A stretch of DNA of 64,000 nucleotides, taken from assembly GCF_008831285.2 (NCBI RefSeq), contig NC_045143.1, forward strand, positions 10,487,503 through 10,551,502, in the 5' to 3' direction. Shown here piece after piece: positions 35,189-48,200 of this stretch (position 1 is its first letter; each line of letters opens with the position of its first letter). The translations under genes were made by a program, and so were the position numbers. This stretch comes from Nymphaea colorata (taxonomy: Eukaryota > Streptophyta > Magnoliopsida > Nymphaeales > Nymphaeaceae). A model generated the notes under the pieces. The model did no database searches. It saw nothing but the letters and a program-made list of their open reading frames with translations, and had not been told where the DNA came from.

Positions 35189-36036
35189 CCCTCAAGATCT
35201 AAGACTGCATCGGCTTAAACATGGAGTGGAAGCCCATGTAACTCGTCCCAGCATATTTTCATTAAGAAAGAAAAAGGGCATTTAGTCAGCAATATTATAT
35301 TTTTTTTTTAAAAAAAAAGTTGCCCAAGAAATTACTCGGTTGACTCAGCTTGGATTTTCATTGAGAAAGAAAAATAATGAGTTTAATTACGGAGAAGTGA
35401 AGAAAGGATTGGAGTGTCATGTACGTTTTTGTGCATAAACGTTTGTCAACTTAAGCCGTAAGATATTATAACAGTAAATACTGCCTTGTAAATTGTGATG
35501 GGATTTTTTTATTTCATCCCTAACTTTTCGGTATTAAATTACCGTCCGGTCGTAACGGGCAATTGAGTCGATGACTCTCTCGCAAAAGGGACACTTATTA
35601 GTGAAAATAACGAAAACATCTCTAGTTTCAAAAAAATTCTTTTGACCACCTATTATGATGTGCCATAATTCAAGAAGCAGTACAGTTAAGCACGGGAATG
35701 TTTGCCTCTTTCCTTTAGTAGTGAAAAGCTTGACATTGTGACCATATATATTCGCTGTCAAATCCAATCTTGCCAGCAGCACTTTTAAGACGATGTTAAT
35801 GGCCCATAAAGTAGAGACTAATATGAAAACTGGGCGTCCCTTCTTTCTTATTGTTCTTTTCATAGTGGTGTAATGACTTAGTTTATTCTTTCCTGTAATG
35901 TACGTGCAAAGTTACATTGATATTCATGGACAACACTTCCCTGCATGCTCTACGCAATATGAATAAGAAGACTTGTTTACGCCTCTTTAACAAATAGGCA
36001 GAGCAAGAGCTTTCCCGACTTGGTCAGGGTCATAAG
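35189..36036. other. Intergenic, no gene recognised
   Basis: AT-rich. An unassigned minus-strand frame of 109 codons (35534-35863) shows no family motif and AT-rich codon use; not supported as a gene. Confidence 0.35.
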
Positions 36037-36284
36037 CCAGGGCATCGGACCAGCCCGGCTTGATTAAATTAAAAAAACATTTTTTAATATGAAATAGTAT
36101 ATAAATATAATTCATTGTAATAAAATATTATATTTATATATATATTTTAAAAAAACATTATTGGACCCACCCAAACTTATCGAGCCCAACCGAGCCAGCT
36201 CAATAAGGAATCGGGCCAGCCTGGTGCCCCTTTTTCCGGGCCTGGTACTTGGTACCCGCCGGCTGCCCGACCCAGTGCCCAGCT
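36037..36284. mobile_element. MITE-like element with GC(T/C)(G/A)GGCA ends
   Basis: GC-rich ends flank an AT-rich centre. The left end has CAGGGCATCGGACCAGCCC. The reverse complement of the right end has GCTGGGCACTGGGTCGGGC. Similar phrases occur near 38160-38410 and 59305-59405. Confidence 0.5.
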
Positions 36285-37020
36285 TTTAATCAGAGAGCTG
36301 ACAAGGGTATGGTAGGGTGCAGTGTAGCTGGACGGACTGATGAGTCGGTAAAAATTTTGTCACCAGCTCGATTCCTATGGATGTTATTTTTCTGGAATAT
36401 AAACAGTAGATGCAAGACACTCTAATTAAGGAATATCATTTTCCTCATCCATGTTCTCAAACAGTCATAAACCCCAAGGACAAAGGGAGTGGGGAAGGGG
36501 TCAGCTTCTTCCGCTATGGGCATCCAAATTAAGATCTTCAAGTAGATCGAGATTATAATTTCAAAACCCTAAATCATAAGATAATCCTTGTAGTATGGTA
36601 AGGATTGGATTATGTTGTGACATAAGTGCAGTACCTACATAATATATTTTGTTCATTCACCAAATCTATAGCCGCGTCGATTCGGCCGTTGATATGTTTC
36701 TCAGAGCATCTTAGAGGAGCATTCCAAGAACCAGACCACTTGGTGGATAAACTCATTTAAGATATGCTCAAACTAGTGCTTCAAGTAGATGAGTACATAC
36801 ATACCGTTTTCAACAGTGAGTGAGGTAGGTTCATGAAATACTAACACAGCTATCAAATGCCCTTTTAAGGGTCATTTTTACCACTACACTGCTAGGAGGA
36901 CTTCTTCCCAATTATCATTGAATAAAAAAATAACAAGAAACAAATCAAAAAACCAATATGACCTTTTACAAGACTAGAATATTAGGCAAGTGCATCAGGA
37001 AATTACCCCACATCATTAAT
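36285..37020. other. Intergenic, no gene recognised
   Basis: AT-rich, no coding signature or clear element ends. Confidence 0.35.
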
Positions 37021-37440
37021 ACATGTCGTTTGATAGCTTGGAATCTCAGTTCAGGAATCAAAATTCCAGAATTAGAATTTCATTTCATACTAGACTTGAA
37101 ATAAAAATTTCGATTTCAGTTTCCCTTTGTGTTTGAAAGTTGGGAATTTTGGTTCCAGTATTGAAAATAACTTGTTTGATGAAAAGCGAACTAAAAATTA
37201 TACACTTCATGAATTAAACCCTTCATGTCTTTAGCCCAAAAAAATAGATCAAAAATTTTCAAAATCCCGTAATCATAATCCTACCCCCCTAAAATAGGAT
37301 CATAATTCCATAATTTTGATTCAGAAATGAGTGTATAATTTTGGAATCAAAGTTCTTTGTTTAATTGCACAAGTTCCATTTTCTAAAAAGTAATAATTCT
37401 AAAATTCTGTTCATTTGAAACAAATCAAAGATTGTGATAG
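37021..37440. mobile_element. Tourist-like or related MITE remnant
   Basis: Begins GTCGTTTGATAGCTTGGAAT, with a right side rich in ATTCTAAAATTCTG and TTTGAAACAAATCAAA. Phrases such as GGAATCAAAATTCC recur in both orientations. Ends and target duplication are not resolved. Confidence 0.35.
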
Positions 37441-38159
37441 GTTTCTGAAACAGAATGAATTATTGCTTTATGCACCTGCCTCAAAGATTTAGGTAGATTC
37501 ATGGATACTCACAAAGTGTTTCTGCTACCACACTACAAGTATAGAGTCACATGCATCCAACTATTTTCAAGATTTGTACCTAACTGTTGGCACGTCGTTT
37601 CACGAGTAGATGCAGTTAATAAGAATCCAGAATGAGAAACTTGTCTGGTAAGTCTCCCTGTTATCAAACTACCCTTCTTAACGAGCACCCATAAGTTGAG
37701 GATCGAGCATGTAAAGAAACGAGCGGCTTAAATGTGTTCCGAAGAGCATATATTGAAAGCCAAGTTATGCACATATCTCCACCATCCTTATTCTTATAAT
37801 ATTCAATGCTAAAGTCAAATATACAGTGCCCTGTAAGAGATTTATTCTCCTAGTTCGCGAAAGGGTTGGCCTCGAAACTTCAGATTAAAGAAAAACGAAA
37901 ATTCAGCGCTTGGATCGTGTATTGCCATATCATTTCAATTTTCCTATAAAAAAAGATCAAGATATTTGTTGCGGTTGGTGTTGCTTCGTATTGCAAAGTT
38001 GATATTTACTCAAGCGGTTGATTGATTATTAGACGCAAGATTTTGTTTTAGAATGCATTGCCCTGTTCTAGTCATTTTGCCGTGAGAGACGAAAGGATTA
38101 TGATTCACGCCTACTTTTAAATTTTTTCCAAACAAAACATTTTCTGGCGTTTTTGCTGT
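37441..38159. other. Intergenic, no gene recognised
   Basis: AT-rich with short open frames only. Confidence 0.35.
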
Positions 38160-38232
38160 CCATGGTTTGAGCTGACCCTCGGACCGGGCTGAAAACCCAT
38201 ACTCCAATGCGGGCCTGACCCGACGCACAGAT

Positions 38233-38269
<37 letters not shown>

Positions 38270-38615
38270 TATATATAACAAATATATATTTAAAATAATA
38301 AAAAAAAATTAATAAGCTATGGACCAACTCACACAGCTAACTTGTATGATTAGCCGACACCCAAATTTAAGGTCCAAGTTGGGTCACGTACTAGATACTG
38401 GTTAGGTACCTGACCCCAGGGGTGGAGCCAAGTGAGTCCCGCAGGGGCCTTGGCCTTTCCTTAAAAAAAAATAAAAAAATTACGTGTAAATTTTAGAAAA
38501 TTTAACTTGTTTTATATAAAAATTTTGAAAAATGATATTTTACTCCCTATCAAAATTTAGAAACTTTAATTTGTGAAAAAATTCTACCTCTGCCCCAGCT
38601 TGACCCTAGATCTAC
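38160..38615. repeat. Two adjoining dispersed-repeat remnants
   Basis: 38160-38410 has GC-rich ends (CTCGGACCGGGCTG; TTGGGTCACGTAC) around an AT microsatellite, like the 36037 element. 38416-38615 starts GGGGTGGAGCCAAGTGAG and ends CTCTGCCCCAGCTTGACC, the dispersed 'GGGGCAGAGCTAGG' family with inverted ends. Confidence 0.45.
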
Positions 38616-39119
38616 CCTTACTCATAATACATCTTTCTCCAGCTATAGAGAAAATTTAGTCATGGAATGTGCTTGTTTTTTGGAGAGTGAAACGATTCAA
38701 ACAACGGATCTGTAGAAGGTGGCCACATAAATTACATGCAACCTTTAGAGTGCCAGAGTCCTTGAGTGCCTGCCTGCTCCACTCAAGGCCATGTTAGACC
38801 TTTTCATTTTATGGAATGCCATAAACATGACGTCCTATTTCATTTTATTATTATTTTAAATATTTTAACATTTTCATGTCTTTAAATTATTTTATTTTAA
38901 AATATATGTATATATAACAGTAATAATATTATTTTTATGACAATTTGGCAGAATCGTTTTTGCCCTGAATTAGCCTCTTAGCCGACATTAGTTTTTCTAA
39001 TTTAATTACACTGCTTTAGGGTTCAAATAGCTGATGATAAACTTATGACCATTCTAATTTAGTAACATCAAGGGAGGAGGCTCTAGTCTTAAATTCATGG
39101 ATTTCAAAGTCTAAGCATC
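38616..39119. other. Intergenic, no gene recognised
   Basis: AT-rich sequence lacking coding or element signatures. Confidence 0.3.
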
Positions 39120-41515
39120 TTGGTTAATAACGTCGGTGAACATCGACTTTTATCGATGTCCGCAGAGACATATCTGTAATTACAACTTTTTATCGATGTC
39201 CGCAGAAACATATCTGTAATTACAACTTTTTATCGACGTCCGCAGCCGGACGTCCGTTAAAATTCCTCATCACTAACACGTGGAGCTACTGTGTTGTTGA
39301 AGTTCAATTTTACCGATGTTCACCATAGGACATCAGTGAAAGTAAATAAACTTATTTACCTTTAGCGACGCATTACGGTTCTCTCGTTGATGAAACTTTT
39401 CAAGATTGGTCATTAGCAACGTCCAGTTATGTGCGTCAGTAAAATCTGATTATCATTAACACGTGAATCAGTCTGTGTCGCTGAATATTGCACGTGAAAC
39501 TCATTCCAGACACAAATACAGTGTGTCGCTGAAACTAGACTTTGATCAACGTGTTCATTGCGAATGTCAATAATGTTTGTTTTCGTCGACGCAGCCGGGA
39601 TGTCGGTAATGTTTACCGCATTGACATTACCCTTGTTTTTAAGTAGTGCATTTACCAATGCTTTCTACAAGCTGGTAAATGTTTTACCGACTTATTTCCT
39701 CCGCCTGAACTTTTCTTCTCCTTCTTTTTTCTTTTTTTCTTTTCTCTTCCCTCTTTCTTTCTTTCCACCGTGATTTTTTGGTGAGCTCTTCTTCATGGTG
39801 TTTTTTGACTGCTTGAAAATTGAAAAGATTGGTTCCCCGATCTCATCTCTTTTTTTCTAATTTGATATGATTTGAAGTTAAAACATACTTGTAGAGTATA
39901 TATTTGAATTTTTTTGAGGAGATCTTGTTGTTTTTTGGTTGTATTAGGCCATGAAATTTTGAAAGAATGTTTGTTAACCTTAGTACGTTCCATTTGATAT
40001 ATTAATTACATAAAATATCTATACAATCTCAAAACCTCTAATTTTACCCTAATTTTTATCATTGTCATATTATAGCTTATTGTGGGAAATCAGTGAAAAA
40101 TGCATAGGGCGTGCAAAACAAAAATACTTGCATACATAGTTTTGCACGTTTGATGACGAAGGATGTATATTTTCTTCTTTCATGTAGTGTATGACTGCAC
40201 ATATTAACTAACTGACATATTGTCATAATTGCAATATATAGTTTGAGGAAAGTTCTGAGCAGCCATCATATGCTGAGTTGTTTATTGTTATTAAAACCAA
40301 ACCAGCAAGAACTCAAACTACTCCAAACCTGAAACTGATGTTATAATTATATGACTCATTTAAACATTCTTCTATCTCATCAGTCTATAATATATATATA
40401 TCATGATATATGTTGTCAGATCAATTAAAAGAGAAACATGTTGTCAGATCAACTAAAAGAGAAACTCTAAACCATGTCCCAACGGAGGCAAGATACACCT
40501 AAAAGTAATGACATCTACTCGACGGTGATGGGACAAGAGTGACACATGATGGGGTTTGGTGTTAGCCATTCTCAGTTCGGTTCCTCCTCTAAAAATACAT
40601 ATTTTGCATGAAGAAAATGCATTACTGAATAATAAAGTTTCTTCACTTGAGTCTGAGTCTCTTCAATTCCAGGCTCAAGTTACTAAGTTTATGGCACAAC
40701 AGCTTGGTGATACAAACCTAGGTTTCTTAACAGTTCATTTGTTGTAATGACTAATGAGTTATATTTGTTAAACTTCATTTTTAATAAAACTAATATGTTT
40801 TGTTAATATTCATTATAGACATGTTGACACCATCAAACTTTTTATGATTTTCACTTTAGTGATAAAGTTTACCGTGGTAACACTTTCTGTTTATATTATC
40901 ATTTTGTTAAAAGCGGTTTTGTAACTTTTAAATATCGTGAACACTTGTATTGTAATATAAGTTCAAACATTTGTTATACATATAGGTTTGGTTCATGAAT
41001 ATATAATTGTTTTGTTTACTTCATTAGATACATGGAAAATGTAAGTAAGTATGTAGTATATGTATTTCTGATTTTTGAAAAAAATAGGACATAGTCAACC
41101 GAGAAAAAAATTTGAAAAACTTTTGCCTACTCGCTATGCATCAACAAAGAGTAATAACGACGTTAGGTCAGACATCGGATAATGTTTTGCCGATGTCCAA
41201 TTATTTATCAGTAAAACATTTTACTAATAACCAGTTTCATTATTAGCAGAGTTTTTACCCATGGCCACTAACATGTGGGAAGTAATTGATTATTACCGAC
41301 ACAAAAAGACGTCAGTAATAGTCAATGTTTACCTACGCCTAGGCCGTGCCAATGATACCCTACACCATGCTTCTGTCTAGTGTGTCGGTGACGATTTTTA
41401 TTGATATTCTCTATATCAACAAAAGAAGGAAACTCAATAAAACCATTACTGATGCGCGTTTTATTTTTACCAACATTTTCTGGCCATGGGCAATGTTTGG
41501 GTTTTTTGTAGTGAT
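39120..41515. mobile_element. CACTA (En/Spm)-like non-autonomous remnant
   Basis: Two zones, about 39130-39690 and 41150-41515, are dense in short repeats in both orientations (TCGATGTCCGCAG, GACATCGGATAATG, TTACCGAC, GTCGGTAA, ACACGTG), typical of CACTA subterminal regions. The right limit ends TTTTTTGTAGTG, the complement of CACTACAAAAAA; a similar end (TAAGTAGTG) occurs at 39648. The middle carries a short frame at 40556-40747 (ENALLNNKVSSLESE, then FMAQQL) resembling the coiled-coil tail of plant En/Spm-associated transposase proteins. The left CACTA terminus is not found, so the element is truncated or rearranged. Confidence 0.5.
39151..39246. repeat. 40-bp tandem repeat, about 2.4 copies
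   Basis: Units begin TATCGATGTCCGCAG at 39151 and 39191 and TATCGACGTCCGCAG at 39231. The full copies differ by about one base. It lies in the CACTA-like subterminal zone. Confidence 0.92.
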
Positions 41516-41587
41516 AGCAATGTGAATTGCAAATCTACTGTTGTGAAATTGAATGTTTTCTTCATATGTGAATTCACAACTTGGAAT

Positions 41588-41950
41588 TAGGGATGCCAGT
41601 AGATCTGATATGGTTATGATATTCGATTGAACCATTCAAACAAAAAAAAGGGAATATGAAAAAAAAATAGCATCCAATTAAGAAATCAGTTTGGACTTGG
41701 ATATAAGAAATGATACTTCACAAAATTCGGATTTAAGAAATGACATCTGATAGGATTCAGATTCAGATATACACGAATATCCAATTGGATTCCAATCAAA
41801 GACAAATATCTTATATCCAATGCCCTTATATTTTGAAAATTGGTCAGATTTGATTCGAAATTCGGATTGTGAAATCGGCTCAAATACATAATCAGGTTTA
41901 ACTTTTCTTTGTCTCTATATGCAATTCTTTTCCAATCTGCTGACATCCTA
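41588..41950. mobile_element. hAT-like MITE with TAGGGATGYCAG ends
   Basis: 363 bp. The left end TAGGGATGCCAGTAGATC and the reverse complement of the right end TAGGATGTCAGCAGATT are imperfect terminal inverted repeats of the common plant hAT type. The flanking 8-mers CTTGGAAT and CTTAAACT agree at 5 of 8 positions. The interior repeats GGATTCAGATTC and ATATCCAAT. Confidence 0.6.
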
Positions 41951-43208
41951 CTTAAACTTTTGCATTGTAAGACTGCGACTAAGTCTCCTGATCTTATCTG
42001 AATAGTATTCTCTCAGCTAATGAAACAGACAGGAGCTGCTGTTCACCTTCCACACACAAAAAAAATACATTTAAGCAGATGCAGAAGACAGCAACCAGTG
42101 ACGTTTCACCTTATCTCTGAATTCATGTGCAAGTGGTTCAGTTTGTTCACTACTGGGTGAGGCTTAACCATCTCAAAACAATAAAAATAATATCAAATAT
42201 CGCTATGTGGTTGATCAATTCATGCTCAATATTGCAGAATTTTCCTTCTTCAAGAGGGTCATCTCATTTGGACTCAAATGGTGATGTCGATGGTTGGATT
42301 CGGGTTAGGATGTCTTCAGATCCACATTTGCCTAGCAGGATCGGGTACAACAAGGCCCAACCAAATAACAATTGAATTTGGATCCTGATTTGGTATCTCA
42401 CTTTGCAACTGACCGTGGACACCGAGCTAGAAGATATATATCTGGATCCAAAATTAAATCCAACCCATTACTCAAGGCCTCAAGTGGATCCGACCGATGT
42501 ATTTGATGGGAACTGAAAGTGCTCAGAGTTGATCAATAGATTGGATTGTGCTGAATATGGATCCGACCTGGAAACAGATCCATTTGCAGGCCTAGCTTAT
42601 GGTCCATCAGCCCGAGTTTCTTACTAAGATTCGCAGCTCTTAAGAAAAGAAATGTTAAAAGCAATTGCTTTAAGTCTGGGCTGGAGAAGAACCAAAATAT
42701 GGGTTTCATACTCTGACCCGATCCAAATCCGAGACCGATTGCTGGATGAGATCCGAATCGTTGGCAGTTGGCTTCCCCATTGGGTTGGATCCGAATCATT
42801 GAGCTCGTCTTCAATGCCCAAGGATTTCAAAAATAACTTTTCCTTTTTTCTTCAACAGTCCCTCGGTTGCTAGCATTCCAAAAAGTAGTGCTCACCTTTT
42901 AAGGATTTCTGAAGCACGCGAGATAGTTACTTGACAAGAATTTAAAGGATCTTGGAGCTCATTCAGGCATGAAGCTTGATCCTCTATCGTTGAAAGGTTA
43001 GACATTCCACTAGAACAGAGAGGCCGTCGAGTCCATAAAAAATAAAAAATAAAAATGGTGAATATGTTATGAGACTGTATATGGGGAAACAGAAAATAAC
43101 TAAAATGATAAACCAGATGCTCTTCATATAACGTCAAAAGTGAAATCCGATAAAAATGGCCTCCTATAAAATGGATGAAAATCTCTCGAACCCAGATTTT
43201 CTTGTTAG
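41951..43208. other. Intergenic, rich in GGATC phrases
   Basis: Contains many TTGGATCC and GGATCCGA phrases in both orientations (42260-42830), probably the inside of a decayed element. No gene recognised. Confidence 0.35.
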
Positions 43209-43678
43209 TAGGAATGTTCAACGAGTCGAGCCAACTCGAGCACGTCTCCAAATCGAGCTCAACTCATTGAGTTCAAGCTTAACTGATAACTCGAGTTTGT
43301 AAAAGAGTTGGGTTTGAGTTAGATGAACTTGACTCGATTAGACTCGTTTAACACTGGACTTATTTTTGTAATTTCAAAAACTTAAAATGATAACTCGAGT
43401 TTGTAAAAGAGTTGGGTTTGAGTTAGATGAACTTGACTCGATTAGACTCGTTTAACACTAAACTTATTTTTGTAATTTCAAAAACTTAAAATGGCTTAAA
43501 CAAAAATGTGAAATTTTTAAGCATAAAATATATATTAAGGAACACGAGCTTAAACAAGCCGAGTTCGAGCTTAGACTCGGTTAAGCGACTTCAACTCGAG
43601 CACGAGCCAAATTATATGTGAGTCCGAGTCGAATGCAAACTGGCCGGTCAAGCTCGGCTCGCCTGTTTTACATCCCTA
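43209..43678. mobile_element. hAT-like MITE with internal tandem duplication
   Basis: 470 bp. The left end TAGGAATGTTCAACGAG and the reverse complement of the right end TAGGGATGTAAAACAGG are hAT-type termini, each followed by CGAGCC. Flanking 8-mers CTTGTTAG (43201-43208) and CCCGTTAG (43679-43686) agree at 6 of 8 positions, consistent with an aged 8-bp target duplication. The interior is full of ACTCGAG and GAGCTC phrases. Confidence 0.75.
43284..43491. repeat. 2 x 104-bp tandem duplication inside the MITE
   Basis: Copies 43284-43387 and 43388-43491, both starting TGATAACTCGAG, differ by two bases (ACTGGAC versus ACTAAAC). The duplication is recent compared with the MITE ends. Confidence 0.95.
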
Positions 43679-45233
43679 CCCGTTAGTCACCTACCAAGAA
43701 AATCAGACTCGAATGGAGCTCTTTAGCCACCACCCACAGGAGCATGCCCTCCATATTATGTGTTAACATGGGAAGGCATGTTCTCACGTTTTATTATAGG
43801 GGTGTTTTAATAATTTCATAGGGTAAAAGTTCTTAAATTCCACTTTTTGCCCTTATAGTGGGTAAGGCCATTTTCAAGGGCAGAGCTAGGAATTTTTTGT
43901 TAATAGACAAAACTATAGTTTCAAAATTCAAAATTTTATTGTAAAATTACATATAAATTTTTGTTCTTTGAAATTTTGAAGGTCGGGCTATGGCCCCTTG
44001 TAGCGCCCTTCACTATGTCTTTAGATATTTTGGTCATTTTTAATTCATAACACATAGTCCCATGTTAGTGGTCATAACATATAATCTACTGTGATGGAGA
44101 GAAAGGGTGAATAAAAGAAGGTAGTGCGTTGAGCAATTAAATTAGGCCAATTCCTACACATTTTGATAGCAATGGCTGCAGAGTTTACATAACCCATGCT
44201 TGTTAAATCTATAAATGACGGATTAATTTTCAACATGCGTACAAATAACTATCAAATGTTTAAAAAATACAAATAACTGCCTAACTTTATAGAATAATTC
44301 AAAAAACACAGTTTATTAATGAAAATGATCAAAATAGAATTTAAAAAACTACCTTACTATTCATATAACAGATGACTTCGTTAAAATAAGTTGTAAAATC
44401 ATATTATTTTTTCAGCTGATTTCTCTACAATTTCATATTTCTATTGTATTTATTTCTTACCACACAAAAAAAAAAAAAGCAAAATCATAAAGAAATTATA
44501 AAAAATTGTAAATAATTTTTTAATTAAAGATACTTTCCTTTTATTAGGAGCAAGGTAGTCAGCTTAAATATAGATTAATATTTTTAATCATGAGGTATGA
44601 GTCTATATTATTCTATAAAGTTAAGCAGTTATTTGTATGTTAATATGTCAAAAAGTTGGGCGACTTTGTAAGTTTTTTAGTAAGGAAAAAGGATTTATTC
44701 TACCCCAATATTTTATCAGTTTCCTCATCAGAAACGAAGTGACAACTTATTGATGAATCAGTTTTAGTGACAAGCACGTATGTGTGCTTTTTAGATTCAC
44801 CTGCTTCTTGTGTCATTGCACATGCAGAGAATACTATCGTTTTGTAAACTCTGAGTGCTTATGTAGCCAAGGATCCCAATCAAAGCGTGATGCCATTGTT
44901 GGTTCATCTGTCATGGGATAGAAAAACATCAACGTCAATGATAGCTTAAGAAAAAGGGTCATTAGAATTTCCTCTAAAAGAAATTGGATGAAAGTTCAGT
45001 ATTGGAATTACGTATCATTTTAATGTTCAGAACACAAAACTTTCAACTGTTTCCGGCTTTCCGCACCAAAATAATCATAGAAGGACTCCAATCTCCTAGT
45101 CTTCTGCATAAAAATGTGTACAATGACATCTGATGACTGAGATAGCTCGAACTACAAGACCCTATGATCACTTTTCCTCACAAAACTACAGAGTGGATTG
45201 ATGGTCCATTCATCAAATAATGATTGCAATGCT
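43679..45233. other. Intergenic downstream of RMI2
   Basis: Holds a copy of the dispersed repeat at about 43877-44020 (GGGCAGAGCTAGG), a foldback at 44269-44636 and the probable RMI2 3' UTR just right of 45000. No gene recognised. Confidence 0.4.
44269..44636. mobile_element. Foldback element with 30-bp near-perfect inverted arms
   Basis: The left arm 44269-44299 (starts ACAAATAACTGCCTAAC) and right arm 44607-44636 pair with about one mismatch over 29 bases. They enclose about 307 bp of AT-rich DNA. Similarity fades outside the arms. A MITE is the likely origin; target duplication not identified. Confidence 0.7.
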
Positions 45234-48200
45234 TCATTCAGCAACTGATGGTTGGTAGAACACCTTATACGCCTCAATCACTTCTAAATCCCACATTGCC
45301 TCACGATCAGGTTGAGGCGATAAATCAACAATTTTGTGAACCTGCAAAAGGGAATGGGTTTCTTAGATGCCTTAACAGTTTTAGATCTCTACGTTTTTAT
45401 GCATACATGGATGTAGTTTTGCAATTTTATGATATACTATCGACAGCAATATGAATAAAACTAATCCACCAACGAGAGGGTAACTCTGTTTTGAGTTAGC
45501 CCCTATGTGCAACTTTCGATTGTGAGCATTAAAGTGCATTAGAAAAGCTATGCCCATGAAGTGATTAAAGTAAATTGAATTGCCCCACCTCAAATCCTAA
45601 CAAAGCTGCTTGAGTCACCAGATGGAGGAAAAATAAACAACAGGAAATCCTAATATAATAGATCTAAAACTAGTATTCCGACTTACAAGTCATGTTGACA
45701 AAGACCAGACTGATAGATTTGCTTGATCAGAAGTTTGATGGGAAGAGTCTCAAAAGAAGTACATATTCTTAAATTTGGTTAAGATATCAGAAAATCACAA
45801 TACTAATATTGGTAACTGTAAGATTGACAAGGGCCAAGAAAATGGAGAGGCGTTCCTTGCTAGAAAATAGCGTGAAACAAGACAAAACTTGCAACCATGG
45901 TTGCTCCCAAGAAAAAATGAACTTTCCAGAGTTGACCTCAAACATTTTATCCTACTATAATCTGGAGTGAAGAGCACCTACAACACTTACAGGAGCTACT
46001 TTGGTGCTGAATAATCAACCTATAAAACCTCTAGGGAAAAGATCAATTTTTATGCTTTACCATTGATAGCACTCATGATATCAAGCTCATCCCATGGTAA
46101 TTTCAAAAGCCAGCAAAATTAAATGCTAGTGGTATTCATCCTGCATGCTTGGCAATCACCATCATGACCTGCACGAAAATGGACAACACGATTTCGATGT
46201 TTTCAATTCATGCATGGAGACAGGATGTTCACAGGAACAAGGAAAATGTTCCCAAGCATGGAAAACCTCATGGCTGGTGAACATCAAAGATGACTACTGG
46301 TTTTCCTAGCATTCACAGGACGGAATTCTTGTTCAAGTGCAGTTGAAGACAAGATAATTTTAGTACTATTTTGGCATAATGTATAAGTAAAAATGAGTTA
46401 AGAGTGAAAAATATAGAAGACCCTATCAGAGTATGTTCTCTACGGATTTTTCAAAGTCAGGCCTAGTAGCAGTAAATATTGCAATTTTGAGAAACCGAAA
46501 GGAAAACTGGTTGACAGAAATTAGTAAAAATTAAGAAGCATTACAAAAAATCTCAGACTAAGATTGCCCTGAAAGGAAGTATTAATATTGTTGTGTAATG
46601 TGCTCCTGTCTCACTTATTTTGTTGTCATCATAGAGCAAAAACCAACTATTGCCCCCATTGTCTATAAGGCAAAGAAAGGTTAAATCTAGGATTCTAGAT
46701 GGTGATAATCAACTGCAAATGTGTCCTGATAGTGGATATTACAAGGATATCAATGAAATGAGCGAGAGGAGATAATTTTGGATAAGAAGCTACCAATGAT
46801 TCCTAGGGAGAGCAATAATTAATGATTTTCAGGCTGAACTGAACAGGTGAGTTTCACCAACCATACACCCTGAATAAACTGGTTAAAATTTAGCATATAA
46901 AACTTCATCCATGTTATAGTTTGAAGGGTGAAAATGAAATTTCAGGAGAAAACTGACCTAATCGACAAATCAGGAATACAAACAAAAAAGGCAGTTGGAC
47001 CAGGGAATGCGATAAAAAGGGTTTATGGTTCTTTAAAAAAGGTCAAGTTGCATTCAGGGTCTCATCTCTCATCAAGCTAATGTTACATTAGCATCATTAA
47101 AGTTGTCTGTTTGAATGGTGCAACTTGAGCTTTGCTATTAACAGCTGATGTTACATTAGCATCATTGTAGTTTTTATTGGGACTGTTTGCCGTGTAAATA
47201 CGTGAGCTTTTTTATAGGCAAAAATTTGGCTCCATGGCTCTAAGATGGCTATATGTTCCTTTTTAGATTTCAAGTGTTATGTTTCTTTCACACACCTGTC
47301 AGGAACAGCTCCAATTAGTGAAAGTACTTTTTTGAATTTTAAATTGAAGAGCCAAACCTCTATACGCAAGCATCTGGCTGGTAGCATGAAAGTTTTTTAT
47401 GGCTAAACTTTTTCATGCTGTATCATGCATGGTTTTGAGTAGTTAATAAATGCACTAGTATGCGACCAATTTATACCCTGCCTATCACCTACAGACTGAA
47501 ATCCACACATTTTTAGCTTATGAGGTCAAAAATTGCGAAATTATTTGAACCAGAATATGTTTACTAATTGTATGTCTTGAATAATGGAAAGATTTCTGTC
47601 GTCCAATTGAAGCCTCAACTGTTTGGGTCAATCAGGTTCCATGGTCCTTGACTTCATATTATGTGATTTCACATGAATGATTTATTTGACTAACATGGGC
47701 AAAATTTGGCTCCAAATAATCTGCAAGTAATCAGCGAGATTCTTTCCGTATATTGTTGGGGCATTTAGTCATTATCGTTTCATGACATTTATGTGTTGAA
47801 CTGGATAGATGACAATATTTGATGTTTTAAGCTTCTCTACAGCCTTTTTTTCAGATTTTGATAAGGAGAAGAAAGTAAAGCTCCAAATACACAACTGCTG
47901 TGTGGTTTTCTGATTGACCGTGGTCCTCATTTAAAAGTTAGGTGACTCCCTCATAGTAGTTGAGTTTCATTTAGCTCATAAAGGCCCTGTTTTTCTGGCA
48001 CCCTCTTATCGGTTTTCGCTGAATCAAAATTTTCATGGCTTGGATGAGCTACATCGAGAACCTGACAGTGACGAGGAAAAGATAACAACCTGAAGAGGTG
48101 TAGGCAAATGGAGCTTATTTTTGTCAAGGAAATGTTTACATTGAGAAGCTTGGTAATCTGCAGTTTGGAGAGCTCCACTATTTAGTAGCCATCACCAGTG

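Noticed and set aside
35534-35863. 109-codon minus-strand frame
   Set aside because: No domain, no splice partners, AT-rich intergenic composition.
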